Assembly: GCA_949294555.1 (NCBI GenBank)
Contig: CASFHP010000011.1
Location: 1 to 40,636, forward strand
DNA length: 40,636 nucleotides
Direction of reading: 5' to 3'
DNA from: an uncultured Eubacteriales bacterium
GTDB lineage: Bacteria > Bacillota > Clostridia > TANB77 > CAG-508
Under the pieces are notes generated by a model that made no database searches, was not told where the DNA came from, and saw only the letters and a list, made by a program, of their open reading frames with translations. Position numbers and translations under genes: made by a program. Position 1 is the stretch's first letter. The number at the start of each line of letters is the position of its first letter. Shown piece after piece: positions 15,857 through 24,665 of this stretch.

Positions 15857-18712
15857 ATGGTAGATATTCAAAAAATGACAATTAAAGAAATAAATGACTA
15901 TTGTAAGTTGCAATTACAAATTGATGATTTGAGGTATATTCTAGATAGAAAAATTTCTAAAAACGAATGGGATAAATTAAAAGATCCTAATATGGATAGT
16001 CAAAGGGTAGATAAGAAACTAATAGAATTTTTAGAAAAAAACGAAACATATGTCGATAAGGAAAAATTAATATTAATAAATCTAGACTATTATCAAGAAT
16101 TAGAAAAAATGAGAAAAGAAAATATAGCTGGATTAATTTTAGATGAATATGGTCTTACAGAAAAAATGGTAGAAACTGGTTTAAAAAGAGCAAGAGAGTG
16201 TGCAGAATTTTGTAAAGATAAGGATATTAAATTTGTAATACAAAAACAATCAAACAAAGAGTATAAGCGAAAAGTTAAAATAATATCAAGCAAACAACTT
16301 TTAGAAGGTCAGCCTTCAAAAGAAGGAAAAAAGAAAGAGAAAGCAACAAAAAAAGGAATGAAAATTCTATCAGATGAAGCTGTATTAAATGCATTGATTG
16401 AAGCAAATCATGCAAAACCAGAGATGAAATTTTTTGATGTACCTGGATTAGGAGAGACTTTACTGGAAACGATTGTATATAATTCTTCTGAAAATTTAGA
16501 TATTAGTCGACAAAAAATTGACAAAATTATTGAGAATAAAGAATTGGGTAAGCTTTTAAGCAACCGCTTGGTTAGACTAGACCAAAGAGAAATAAAAACA
16601 GCTTTTGAAACAGTGGGAGAATATGTTGATATAAATAAAATGAGTTTATATGCGCTAGCTCGCATTATTGAATCAATTGAAAATGCAAATTTGATATATG
16701 TTACAAGAGAAAAAGGAAGTACAATTGTCAAAAGATATGCAGATTACTCAGGAGACAATATGCAATTATTTCCATATATGGAAAGATTTTTAGGAGAATA
16801 TTTTTCGGTTATATCGCAAACAGATACAGAAGTTTCAATAGATGGAAAAAAATACACAACAGAAGAAGCAAAAGAAAATATGAAAAAATATATTCATGGT
16901 AGATATATGTCTTTATTTTCTATGGAAGAGCAAATTGCTGTATTTTTAGAAAGAGGCATAGAACCTACAGGTATCCATAAAAGTCAATTAGAATACATTA
17001 AGCAATATATTTTAGAGCAAAGAGGCGTAAAAAGCTTAAAAGAATTAAATCAAATGTTGGATGTTCATTTATTGGATGATAAAGGTGTATTAAAATTATA
17101 TGAAGATAGAAGAATGAGTTTAGAAAATATAAGAGAAATGAGAGAAAGACTGCACTTAGAAAAAGAGACAACACCAAAATTCATGTTAAATAAAGTAGAG
17201 GCATTACAAAATATACCACCTGAAGAGCGCCAATTTGAAGAACAAATACTTCACAGATATTTAGATTTATATAAAGAACTATATATAAATGGAAAATCAG
17301 AAGAAGATATCATACAAGCAGGAGAAGAATTAATAAATGAATTAGAAAAAAATCAGAAGATAGAAAGTGTAAAACAAGAAGATATATTACATTATGGATT
17401 ACTATCTGAAAAGATATATGCCAAATTAGCAGATAGAGGTATTATTAGCATGGATAATCTAATGCAAGCATACCAAAAGGGACAAATTGATATTCATACA
17501 ATGGCAGAATTAAAAAAAGAAGGTAATTCATTTACTGATTTAGATATAGAACAATATATAATTGATAGTTACATGAAAATAAGGGAACAAAAATCTCCAG
17601 ATGAAACAGAATTAAAAAAATATATAGCATTATATAAAGCATTACGACTAAATGGTTTATCTGAAGAAGAAAGAAATGAAGTGGCAAATGAATTTATCAT
17701 GAGAACAGAAGAAAGGGGAGAAGATGACATTGAAAATGGTAAACAAAGAAAGGCGTTTGGAGAAGAAGATAGAAGAAATCTATATCAATTAGAGGCAATA
17801 CCAATTGACACAGTGGTACTTTGGGGAGAACAAGATGAAGTCATTCATTTATTGAAAAGTGGAGACATTGTTGCCAAAGACGTCAAAAGGTTATATCAAA
17901 ATAGAAGTTTAATTTTGCATGACTTTCAAAATCTAATGAAAGCTAAAGATATGGAATTAGAGCAAAAAATTAATTTAGTAAATATTGTATTTTCAACTCC
18001 TGAAGATGTAAAAATAAGAGAGGACTTATTTGAAAACATTACAGAACTAGAAACAACTGTTAATGGAAATTCATCTAATAAAAAACAGAAAACAAATGAA
18101 ATAAGTGTTGAGGAAGCAGAAAATGATGAAACCAAAGCGGCAGAAGTACCAAGAAATAGATATTTATTTGACACTGCTGTTAGATATAATGCTTGGATAG
18201 CGTCAGATGAAGATGTAAAAATGACAACATTTAAAGATGGACATTTAGCAGTACAATTACCAAATGTGAAAGATGGAATTGTTGTTATCGAACAATTCTA
18301 TTGCTTGAAAAAAACACAAAATGGCAAGAAAAAAATGACAGACAAGTATGGTGCAAACGGCTATGTCTTGACAAAAGATGAATATGAAACATATAAAGAT
18401 AGATTTATTACGAATAACCGACTTAGTAGGTCAGAATTGATAGACTTGATAAGAGAATTGCCAAATTTAGAAGACAGGGGAATAGGAAGAGAATTAAGGC
18501 ATACGAGACATCAATATACAAAAAATGTACAAAAATTATTAGGAATACCAGAGGATTTAGCAAAGGCAAGAACAGAAACGCAAAGACAAAAAGCATTAAA
18601 GAGATTAGAAGACAGTGAAGAATATACAGCAGAAGAAAAAGATAAAATACGAAACACACATATGATGTGGGAAGAAGTAAGAAAAAGTAGAGAACTTTAT
18701 GAAGAAAGATAA
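15857..18712 (+). CDS. Large helical protein of unknown function (951 aa)
   Basis: I do not recognise this protein. GGGAGGTAGC before ATG 15857 is an excellent ribosome site. It has no signal peptide or membrane helix, so it should be cytoplasmic. Residues 1-700 are rich in Glu, Lys, Leu and Ile and read as many short helices, suggesting a helical-repeat scaffold. A polar linker lies near 720-755. Residues 765-850 look beta-rich (DGHLAVQLPNVKDGIVVIEQFY), and the last 80 residues are helical and very charged. No nuclease, kinase or nucleotide-binding motif is visible. It is followed after a hairpin by another unknown protein, then uvrC. Confidence 0.85.
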   Translation: MVDIQKMTIKEINDYCKLQLQIDDLRYILDRKISKNEWDKLKDPNMDSQRVDKKLIEFLEKNETYVDKEKLILINLDYYQELEKMRKENIAGLILDEYGLTEKMVETGLKRARECAEFCKDKDIKFVIQKQSNKEYKRKVKIISSKQLLEGQPSKEGKKKEKATKKGMKILSDEAVLNALIEANHAKPEMKFFDVPGLGETLLETIVYNSSENLDISRQKIDKIIENKELGKLLSNRLVRLDQREIKTAFETVGEYVDINKMSLYALARIIESIENANLIYVTREKGSTIVKRYADYSGDNMQLFPYMERFLGEYFSVISQTDTEVSIDGKKYTTEEAKENMKKYIHGRYMSLFSMEEQIAVFLERGIEPTGIHKSQLEYIKQYILEQRGVKSLKELNQMLDVHLLDDKGVLKLYEDRRMSLENIREMRERLHLEKETTPKFMLNKVEALQNIPPEERQFEEQILHRYLDLYKELYINGKSEEDIIQAGEELINELEKNQKIESVKQEDILHYGLLSEKIYAKLADRGIISMDNLMQAYQKGQIDIHTMAELKKEGNSFTDLDIEQYIIDSYMKIREQKSPDETELKKYIALYKALRLNGLSEEERNEVANEFIMRTEERGEDDIENGKQRKAFGEEDRRNLYQLEAIPIDTVVLWGEQDEVIHLLKSGDIVAKDVKRLYQNRSLILHDFQNLMKAKDMELEQKINLVNIVFSTPEDVKIREDLFENITELETTVNGNSSNKKQKTNEISVEEAENDETKAAEVPRNRYLFDTAVRYNAWIASDEDVKMTTFKDGHLAVQLPNVKDGIVVIEQFYCLKKTQNGKKKMTDKYGANGYVLTKDEYETYKDRFITNNRLSRSELIDLIRELPNLEDRGIGRELRHTRHQYTKNVQKLLGIPEDLAKARTETQRQKALKRLEDSEEYTAEEKDKIRNTHMMWEEVRKSRELYEER

Positions 18713-18739
18713 AATTAGCAAAATAGAAAATACATAAAA

Positions 18740-18782
18740 AGGTTGAAAAATAATTATGAATATTGTTAAGGTTTTTCAACCT
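18740..18782 (+). terminator. Hairpin between the two unknown genes
   Basis: AGGTTGAAAAA (18740-18750) and TTTTTCAACCT (18772-18782) pair perfectly around a 21-base loop. The stem's second arm supplies the T run, but the sequence after it is mixed, so partial termination is likely. Confidence 0.55.
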
Positions 18783-18815
18783 GATTTGTATTTCTAGAAA
18801 GGAAACATATATAAT

Positions 18816-19661
18816 ATGGATAAAGAATTTCAAGATTTTTTAAATGAAGAGATAGCATATAGTCATATTGACACAAATAAAACAATAAAACTACTTAATG
18901 AAATAAAAAATGTATTTATAAAAGATAAACAAATACTCGAAGAAATAACAAATATAGATTTTAAAAAATGGAGAAAGAAAGTCGATTTAGATAAATTTAT
19001 AGAAATTGTAGATACATATAAACAAGAAGTAAATAGAAGCAAAACATTAGAAAATGTGCAACAAACCCAATATATAGAAAAAATGGTTGTGAGTTTTTAT
19101 GGCAATCCATATGTAGCACTAAATATGTGTATACAGACGATAATTTATCAAAAGCAATTACTATTAGAAACAGGGGAATTTATGCTATCTACCAATCAAT
19201 TTATCGTAAAAATGATAAATCAAATTTTGGAAGAAAATCATTTATCAAAATTATTAATACATTGTATAGAGATTTTAGATAAAAAATCAATCATAGAAAA
19301 AGAAATCAAAACAATCATTATTGGTGCTACACAAAAGAAAGCAGAATATCTAGGAAAGTACAAGTATGTACTATATAATGAATATATTTTGTATTGCCTT
19401 GACGAAGCGTTAGAGGAACTAAACAGAAGTATTTATGATTATGCTTCCGATAATTTTTTTGAAGTAGAAGTATTGGATAAAGAAGATATCGAAGAGGCCA
19501 TTCGTATTATTAATCTTAAAAAAGATTGTATTGCAGTGGTATTAACAAAAGATGAAAACTTGCAGAATGTATTTAAAGAGAAAATTAAAAATAAGTTATA
19601 TATAAATGAAAATCCGTTTTCAAAAGAAGAAATGAACATTCCGTTGGATTGTTTAAAATAA
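18816..19661 (+). CDS. Protein of unknown function (281 aa) before uvrC
   Basis: GAAAGGAAAC lies upstream of ATG 18816. The protein is soluble, helical in its first half, with an alternating alpha/beta feel in the second half. The stretch FYGNPYVALNMCIQTIIYQKQ and the end (about 235-270: KKDCIAVVLTKDENLQNVFK, then KLYINENPFS) vaguely recall the aldehyde dehydrogenase fold, but no catalytic Cys/Glu pattern is evident and the protein is much too short. It ends 19 bases before uvrC, so the two are probably co-transcribed. Function unknown; a link to DNA repair is only positional. Confidence 0.75.
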   Translation: MDKEFQDFLNEEIAYSHIDTNKTIKLLNEIKNVFIKDKQILEEITNIDFKKWRKKVDLDKFIEIVDTYKQEVNRSKTLENVQQTQYIEKMVVSFYGNPYVALNMCIQTIIYQKQLLLETGEFMLSTNQFIVKMINQILEENHLSKLLIHCIEILDKKSIIEKEIKTIIIGATQKKAEYLGKYKYVLYNEYILYCLDEALEELNRSIYDYASDNFFEVEVLDKEDIEEAIRIINLKKDCIAVVLTKDENLQNVFKEKIKNKLYINENPFSKEEMNIPLDCLK

Positions 19662-19680
19662 ATAGAAGGAATGAGATGAA

Positions 19681-21690
19681 ATGTTTAATATTGAAGAAGA
19701 ATTAAAAAAACTACCAGGAAAACCTGGTGTATATATTATGCATGACAAAGATGATAATATTATATACGTTGGGAAAGCCATTTCTTTAAAAAATAGAGTT
19801 AGACAATATTTTAGAAAAACCAATAAAACTGCTAGAATAGAGAAAATGGTTTCTTTAATTGACCATTTTGAATATATTGTTGTAGATAATGAAGCAGAGG
19901 CTTTAATTTTAGAGTGTAACTTAATCAAGAAAAATAGACCAAAGTTTAATGTTTTATTAAAAGATGATAAGACATATCCTTATATAAAAATCGATGTGAA
20001 ATCAGAATATCCAGGGGTCTATTATACTAGAAGAGTCATAAATGATGGCTCAAAATATTTTGGACCTTATGCTAATCCAGGGGCAGCAAAAGAAATGTTG
20101 GATTTTATTAAAGAAAGATATAAAATTCATCAATGTAGAACGTTAAAAGAGAGAACTAGACCATGTTTGAATTATCATATTGGCAGATGTTTAGCACCTT
20201 GTATGGGAAATGTAGATAAAGAAGAATATCGAAAACAAGTTGATGAAATCATTGATTTATTAGAAGGAAAAACAGATAAAGTTTTAAAAGATTTAGATTT
20301 GCAAATGAAAGAAGCTTCTCAAAAAATGGAATATGAAAAGGCTGCATATTTACGAGATAGAAAACAAGCAATTGAAAGGGCGTCAGCAAAACAAAAAGTA
20401 TCAAACATATCAGAAAACAGTATAGATGTTATAGGAATTGCAAAATCAGACTTAGAAGTTTGTGTCGAAATCTTTTTTGTTAGAGGAAGTAAGATGATAG
20501 GAAGAGAGCAATATTTCTATAAAGATTTAAAAGACATGGAAGATAAAGAAATCCTATCAGGTTTTATCAAACAATATTATTTTGACAATCCAAACATTCC
20601 TAGCAAAATCATGATAAGAGAAGACATTGAAGATAAAGAAGCAATCGAAAGTTGGTTATCCACAGAATTAGGAAAAAAAGTGGAAATCAAATCTCCTAAA
20701 AAAGGCGAAAAACTTAGATTTGTAGAGATGGCAGAAAATAATGCAAGAGTGACTTTAGAGAATAAAGAAAAAGATAAGAGTGAAATCTTATTAGAATTAA
20801 AAGAAGTATTAAAAATGGATATATTACCAAGAAAAATAGAAACCTTTGACATATCAAATATATCTGGAGAATATATGGTGGCAGGAATGTGTGTTATGCT
20901 AGATGGTGTGATAAAAAAGAATTTGTCTAGAAGGTTTAAAATCAAAACAGTCTATGGACAAGATGACCCCAAATGTATGGAAGAGGTAATTACCAGAAGA
21001 TTACGACATTCTATAGAAAATCCAAATGGTGGATTTGGAAAACTTCCAGATGTGATTTTTGCAGATGGGGGTATAACCCAAATACGAGCAACAAAGCAAG
21101 CAATTCAAAATGTGTTACAAGAACTTCAAGAAAAGAAAAAAGAAATAGAAAAGCAAGATAATCAGAGAAATAACCAGAACTACAATAAAGAAGATAAAAA
21201 TGAACAAAATCAAAAAAATCACGAAAAGATAATAGAAAAAGACGGAAAGACAGAAAAAGAAGTTGTGGATAAACAAGAAGTAAACCAACCATTAGCATAT
21301 TTAAAAAATATAGATACTTTAGAAAAAATACAACAAATTGAAAAAGAATTAGACATCAAAGTATTTGGAATGGTAAAAAATGATAAACATCAAACAAGAG
21401 CTTTAATGGATGAAAATAGAAATGAACTACCAATTTCAGAAAATTTAATGAAACTAATAACCAGATTTCAAGATACAGTTCATGACACAGCCATTACCTA
21501 TCACAGAAAATTAAGAGACAAAGAAATTAGAAAGTCAGCATTAGATGAAATCAAAGGAATTGGAGAGGTAAAAAAGAAAGCATTACTAAAACAATTTGGC
21601 AGTGTTGAAAAAATAAAACAAGCTTCTATAGAAGAATTAATGCAGGTAAAAGGCATTACAAAAGAGTTAGCAGAAAAATTGAGACAATAA
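19681..21690 (+). CDS. uvrC: UvrABC excinuclease subunit C
   Basis: It makes both incisions in nucleotide excision repair after UvrB loading. The protein is 669 aa. The GIY-YIG nuclease is at 15-95 (PGVYIM, NIIYVGKA). Four cysteines (C152, C162, C170, C174) sit where UvrC proteins carry a metal/iron-sulfur site. The UVR domain is near 200-235, and the RNase H-like nuclease has Asp390 (FDISN) and Asp462 (FADGG). Two helix-hairpin-helix motifs end the protein (about 610-669). Oddly, a Lys/Asn/Glu/Gln-rich insertion of roughly 60 residues (about 483-545) interrupts the second nuclease domain just before VFGMVKNDKHQTRAL. GGAATGAG precedes ATG 19681. Confidence 0.95.
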   Translation: MFNIEEELKKLPGKPGVYIMHDKDDNIIYVGKAISLKNRVRQYFRKTNKTARIEKMVSLIDHFEYIVVDNEAEALILECNLIKKNRPKFNVLLKDDKTYPYIKIDVKSEYPGVYYTRRVINDGSKYFGPYANPGAAKEMLDFIKERYKIHQCRTLKERTRPCLNYHIGRCLAPCMGNVDKEEYRKQVDEIIDLLEGKTDKVLKDLDLQMKEASQKMEYEKAAYLRDRKQAIERASAKQKVSNISENSIDVIGIAKSDLEVCVEIFFVRGSKMIGREQYFYKDLKDMEDKEILSGFIKQYYFDNPNIPSKIMIREDIEDKEAIESWLSTELGKKVEIKSPKKGEKLRFVEMAENNARVTLENKEKDKSEILLELKEVLKMDILPRKIETFDISNISGEYMVAGMCVMLDGVIKKNLSRRFKIKTVYGQDDPKCMEEVITRRLRHSIENPNGGFGKLPDVIFADGGITQIRATKQAIQNVLQELQEKKKEIEKQDNQRNNQNYNKEDKNEQNQKNHEKIIEKDGKTEKEVVDKQEVNQPLAYLKNIDTLEKIQQIEKELDIKVFGMVKNDKHQTRALMDENRNELPISENLMKLITRFQDTVHDTAITYHRKLRDKEIRKSALDEIKGIGEVKKKALLKQFGSVEKIKQASIEELMQVKGITKELAEKLRQ

Positions 21691-21739
21691 AAAATTTTAG
21701 CTTTACTAGACCTTTTAACATTTATCATATTTAAGGGCT

Positions 21740-21790
21740 AGCAAAGCAAAAAGTGAGGATTAAATCCTCATATGGGCGTATTTTTTACGC
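21740..21790 (-). terminator. Hairpins at the end of the 58-aa gene
   Basis: On the minus strand GAGGA-TTTAA-TCCTC overlaps the stop codon and is followed by ACTTTTTG. A second hairpin, GGGCGTA/TACGCCC, lies just inside the gene's last codons. Together they end the minus transcript. Confidence 0.6.
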
Positions 21791-21936
21791 CCTTTTTTAA
21801 TCTTGCCATACATGGCAAATCCGGGATAGCGTCTTGCCATCCAAATTCGGTACCTAAAATCTTGCAAGAATAGGCTGGCAATACCAACCAAAATTCCACA
21901 AATTGGTACCAAAATAAAAATAATTGCTTTTTTCAT
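21760..21936 (-). CDS. Small membrane protein (58 aa) with basic tail
   Basis: The start is ATG 21936 with AAGGAGG nine bases upstream; the in-frame TTG at 21945 abuts the ribosome site and is unlikely. A hydrophobic helix (MKKAIIFILVPICGILVGIASLFL) is followed by an Arg/Lys/Tyr-rich tail (RYRIWMARRYPG, KIKKGRKKYAH). No family is recognised. It has its own strong promoter (TTGTTA/TATACT, 22030-22035 and 22007-22012) and a leader of about 65 bases with the perfect hairpin GCAGAGT/ACTCTGC at 21975-21992. Its layout resembles the next gene and, loosely, type I toxins, though no antisense RNA is evident. Confidence 0.65.
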   Translation of the reverse strand: MKKAIIFILVPICGILVGIASLFLQDFRYRIWMARRYPGFAMYGKIKKGRKKYAHMRI

Positions 21937-22006
21937 AATGAACAACCTCCTTAAAGTAATTAAAAAGCAATTTTGCAGAGTGTTTACTCTGCTTAGTTAC
22001 TCAAAT

Positions 22007-22035
22007 AGTATATCATAAACATAGTGTTTTAACAA
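22007..22035 (-). promoter_or_regulatory. Promoter of the 58-aa membrane protein gene
   Basis: On the minus strand TTGTTA (22030-22035) and TATACT (22007-22012) are spaced by 17 bases. Confidence 0.7.
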
Positions 22036-22063
22036 TAATAATTAAATATATAATACAAAAAAA

Positions 22064-22100
22064 GAAGCTAGAATTTTGACATGCCCGTCATTCTAGCTTC
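22064..22100 (-). terminator. Terminator of the 60-aa gene
   Basis: GAAGCTAGAAT and its complement (22064-22074, 22090-22100) with an inner TGAC/GTCA pair form a long stem. Read on the minus strand it is followed by seven T, a textbook terminator right after the stop at 22108. Confidence 0.85.
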
Positions 22101-22107
22101 TTCAATT

Positions 22108-22290
22108 TTATTCGTTTGAGTTGCCGGAATATAATTCGGCAACCAGAATCGTTAGAATCAAGGTAATGGTCCACAATATTTGTGAACTTTCCAAATTTAC
22201 TTGGAAAAAAGTTTCTCCAAGCATTGTTACCACTGACCGAAAACCAAAAGCTACCAATATGTCGATTAAAATTTGAAATTTTTTCTTCAT
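22108..22290 (-). CDS. Small membrane protein (60 aa)
   Basis: The protein has a Lys-rich start (MKKKFQ), a hydrophobic stretch at 6-18, a polar centre and a second helix at 39-53, ending GNSNE. Two membrane passes are likely. AAAGGAGAAA precedes the ATG. It has its own promoter (TTGTAT/TATAAT) and a leader of about 80 bases with the perfect hairpin AACTCTTTG/CAAAGAGTT (near 22318-22341). I recognise no family. Together with the 58-aa gene it forms two adjacent, independently transcribed small membrane protein units of similar design. Confidence 0.65.
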   Translation of the reverse strand: MKKKFQILIDILVAFGFRSVVTMLGETFFQVNLESSQILWTITLILTILVAELYSGNSNE

Positions 22291-22377
22291 TCTTTTTTTT
22301 CTCCTTTACAATTGTTAACTCTTTGGGGCATCAAAGAGTTGAAAAATAGCTACATCGGGACATTGCCCATTTAATAT

Positions 22378-22406
22378 ATTATATCACAAAAAGGCTAAAA
22401 ATACAA
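22378..22406 (-). promoter_or_regulatory. Promoter of the 60-aa membrane protein gene
   Basis: On the minus strand TTGTAT (22401-22406) and TATAAT (22378-22383) are spaced by exactly 17 bases. Confidence 0.8.
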
Positions 22407-22534
22407 ATTTTTGTACGGTTTTGAAAAATTATATACAAAAAATAAGAAAAGTCTGAAAAGTTATAAAAAAATAAGTAATAAATAAAAATTTAAGTGAATA
22501 TCATATTATGAAAAAAGGATAAGGAGGAAGGAAA

Positions 22535-22726
22535 ATGGAATATACAGAAGAAAGTGTATTAAATTTACAATTAAGAAAAACAAGTGAGGAGGACTTCAAT
22601 AAAAAACTCTTAAGAAAGATTAGTGAACACAAATGGATTAGTATGATAATAGTATCATTAATCATATTATCTAGCATAAATGCAATCATGATATATAATT
22701 TTTTTAAAATTTTACAAAACATTTAA
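22535..22726 (+). CDS. Small single-pass membrane protein (63 aa)
   Basis: AAGGAGGAAGG precedes ATG 22535. The first 33 residues are charged and probably cytoplasmic; one membrane helix spans about 34-57 (ISMIIVSLIILSSINAIMIYNFF). No family is recognised. It lies divergent from the two small membrane genes and ends about 100 bases before the methyltransferase gene, which has its own promoter. Confidence 0.65.
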   Translation: MEYTEESVLNLQLRKTSEEDFNKKLLRKISEHKWISMIIVSLIILSSINAIMIYNFFKILQNI

Positions 22727-22740
22727 ATCGTCAAATCCCC

Positions 22741-22769
22741 TTGGAAAAATCAAAAAAATATGATAAAAT
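22741..22769 (+). promoter_or_regulatory. Promoter for the methyltransferase gene
   Basis: TTGGAA (22741-22746) and TAAAAT (22764-22769, with upstream TG) are spaced by 17 bases. Confidence 0.65.
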
Positions 22770-22824
22770 ATAGCTATTCTAAAAATAGGAGGAAGAGTAG
22801 TTTATTAAACTTACTTAAAAAATT

Positions 22825-23691
22825 ATGAAAATAGCAAATGAATGGAAAGATTATAAAATATTAGACATGGCAGATGGTCAAAAATTAGAAAAATGGGGAA
22901 ATGTAGTATTATCTCGACCAGACCCACAAATTATATGGAAAAATAAAAGTTTCCCAAATAAATGGAAAGACATTAATGCAGTATATAATAGAAGTAAAAC
23001 AGGTGGCGGTTCATGGGACTTTAAGAAAAAAATGCCTTCTCAATGGCAAATAAAATATAAAGATTTAATCTTTAATATAAAACCAATGGGATTTAAACAT
23101 ACGGGGTTATTTCCAGAGCAAGCTGTTAACTGGGATTGGATGATACAGAAAATCAAAAGTGAAAAAAGAGATATAAAAGTTTTAAATCTTTTTGCTTATA
23201 CAGGTGGAGCAACAGTTGCTTGTCTATCAGCAGGGGCTTCTGTATGTCATGTAGATAGTTCAAAAGGTATGACCACTTGGGCAAAAGAAAATGTGACATC
23301 TTCTGGTTTGCAGGATAGACCTGTTCGTTTTATCGTAGATGATGTTGTTAAATTTGTAAATAGAGAAATTAGAAGAGGAAATACCTACGATGCAATTATA
23401 ATGGACCCACCTTCTTATGGCAGAGGAGCTAAAGGAGAGGTATGGCAATTTGAAAATAATATTTATGATTTAGTAGAGTTATGCACAAAGGTATTATCAG
23501 ATAATCCACTATTCTTTTTAATCAACTCTTATACAACAGGAATATCTAGTAAAGTTTTGGAAGATATTTTACATTTAACGGTAGCTAAGAAGTATAAAGG
23601 AAAAGTGGAATCTGGAGAAATTGGGCTTCCTATGGAGAATTCTAAGTTGGTGTTGCCTTGTGGAATTTATGGAAAATGGGAACTAGTTTAA
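22825..23691 (+). CDS. Class I SAM-dependent methyltransferase (RlmI/RlmK-like)
   Basis: The protein has 288 aa with a short N-terminal domain (1-105) and a Rossmann methyltransferase domain. Motif I is NLFAYTGGATVACLSAGA (about 132-150), the acidic end of strand 2 is HVDSSKG, and the catalytic motif IV is MDPPSYGRG (about 197-205). The DPPS-type motif and layout fit the 23S rRNA cytosine methyltransferase-like family (Methyltrans_SAM). The good AGGAGG (near 22789) is about 30 bases from ATG 22825, unusually far; a stop in the same frame at 22816-22818 rules out a much earlier start. The exact target base cannot be told. Confidence 0.85.
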   Translation: MKIANEWKDYKILDMADGQKLEKWGNVVLSRPDPQIIWKNKSFPNKWKDINAVYNRSKTGGGSWDFKKKMPSQWQIKYKDLIFNIKPMGFKHTGLFPEQAVNWDWMIQKIKSEKRDIKVLNLFAYTGGATVACLSAGASVCHVDSSKGMTTWAKENVTSSGLQDRPVRFIVDDVVKFVNREIRRGNTYDAIIMDPPSYGRGAKGEVWQFENNIYDLVELCTKVLSDNPLFFLINSYTTGISSKVLEDILHLTVAKKYKGKVESGEIGLPMENSKLVLPCGIYGKWELV

Positions 23692-23812
23692 AAGGTAATC
23701 AGCATCTTGCGTCGTTAAACATCGTTTTAAATTTAGTCGATGTGCAAAGAGCACACCTCGTAAATTTAAAACTCGTTTGCCTAGCAATATACTAATTCTT
23801 TTTTAAACTAGT
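23682..23812. repeat. Nested inverted-repeat element after the methyltransferase gene
   Basis: Outer arms ACTAGTTTAAAA (23682-23693) and TTTTAAACTAGT (23801-23812) are perfect 12-base inverted repeats. They enclose a second perfect pair GTTTTAAATTTA / TAAATTTAAAAC around the core GTCGATGTGC...GCACACCTCG. The left outer arm includes the stop codon of the methyltransferase gene. The form suggests a dispersed hairpin (REP- or MITE-like) element, or a two-way terminator. Confidence 0.6.
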
Positions 23813-23849
23813 ATTGTAAAAAAATAGCAAAATTAGAAGAGGAATGTAA

Positions 23850-24548
23850 ATGGAAAAGTTAAAAGTTATATATGAAGATAACCATATCATTGTTGTAGAA
23901 AAAACACCTAATATTCCTTCACAATCAGACAAGACTGGAGATATGGATATGCTAACACTTGTTAAGGAATATATTAAAGAAAAGTACAATAAACCAGGAA
24001 ATGTATATTTAGGGCTAGTTCATAGATTAGATAGACCAGTAGGTGGTGTTATGGTATTTGCCAAAACTTCCAAAGCAGCTTCAAGATTAAGCAACCAAGT
24101 GCGAGAAAAAATCTTTAAGAAAGAATATCTAGCAGTTGTTGATGGAAAGTTTGAAATAACAAAGGGAACTTTGGTTGATTATTTATATAAAGATGAAAGA
24201 AATAATATGAGTAAAGTGGTAAATAAAGAAAAGAAAAATGCCAAAGAAGCAAAATTGGATTATGAAGTTTTAAAATATAATGAGATAAAAGATTTGTCAC
24301 TAGTAAAAATCAATTTACATACAGGTAGACATCATCAAATACGTGTACAATTATCTCATTTTGGTCATAGTATATTTGGAGACCAAAAGTATGGAACAAG
24401 GGGAAGAGGAAAACAGATTGCTTTGTGGGCATATAAACTTACTATTGAACATCCCATTACGAAAGAAAAAATGGAATTTAAAGATTTGCCAGAACCAATC
24501 GGTACATGGTGCATTTTAAAAGAAAAGGATAAAATGAAGGAAATATAG
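23850..24548 (+). CDS. RluA-family pseudouridine synthase
   Basis: It converts uridine to pseudouridine in rRNA or tRNA. The 232 aa hold the single catalytic domain without an S4 domain. The catalytic Asp is in GLVHRLDRPVGGVMVFAKT (about 52-70), and the conserved TGRHHQIRVQLSHFGHSIFG lies at about 157-177. AGAGGAATG precedes ATG 23850. The lack of an S4 domain and short length suit RluA/TruC-like members; the exact target site is not decided by sequence. Confidence 0.9.
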   Translation: MEKLKVIYEDNHIIVVEKTPNIPSQSDKTGDMDMLTLVKEYIKEKYNKPGNVYLGLVHRLDRPVGGVMVFAKTSKAASRLSNQVREKIFKKEYLAVVDGKFEITKGTLVDYLYKDERNNMSKVVNKEKKNAKEAKLDYEVLKYNEIKDLSLVKINLHTGRHHQIRVQLSHFGHSIFGDQKYGTRGRGKQIALWAYKLTIEHPITKEKMEFKDLPEPIGTWCILKEKDKMKEI

Positions 24549-24576
24549 TTGAATAGATATCAGCTATATTTTTTTT

Positions 24577-24609
24577 GCATTATAGGAGAAATTACTTTTT
24601 CTATAATGC
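24577..24609 (+). terminator. Terminator after the pseudouridine synthase gene
   Basis: GCATTATAG (24577-24585) and CTATAATGC (24601-24609) form a perfect 9-pair stem, with T-rich sequence on both sides. Confidence 0.6.
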
Positions 24610-24665
24610 AACTATATGCTTCTAGCTAGATTTGTTTTATACGCATTTAATTTCATTAAAAAAAT

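Noticed and set aside
18816-19661. Aldehyde dehydrogenase or ProA-like enzyme
   Set aside because: Only faint resemblance in two stretches; no catalytic Cys or cofactor-binding motif and far too short.
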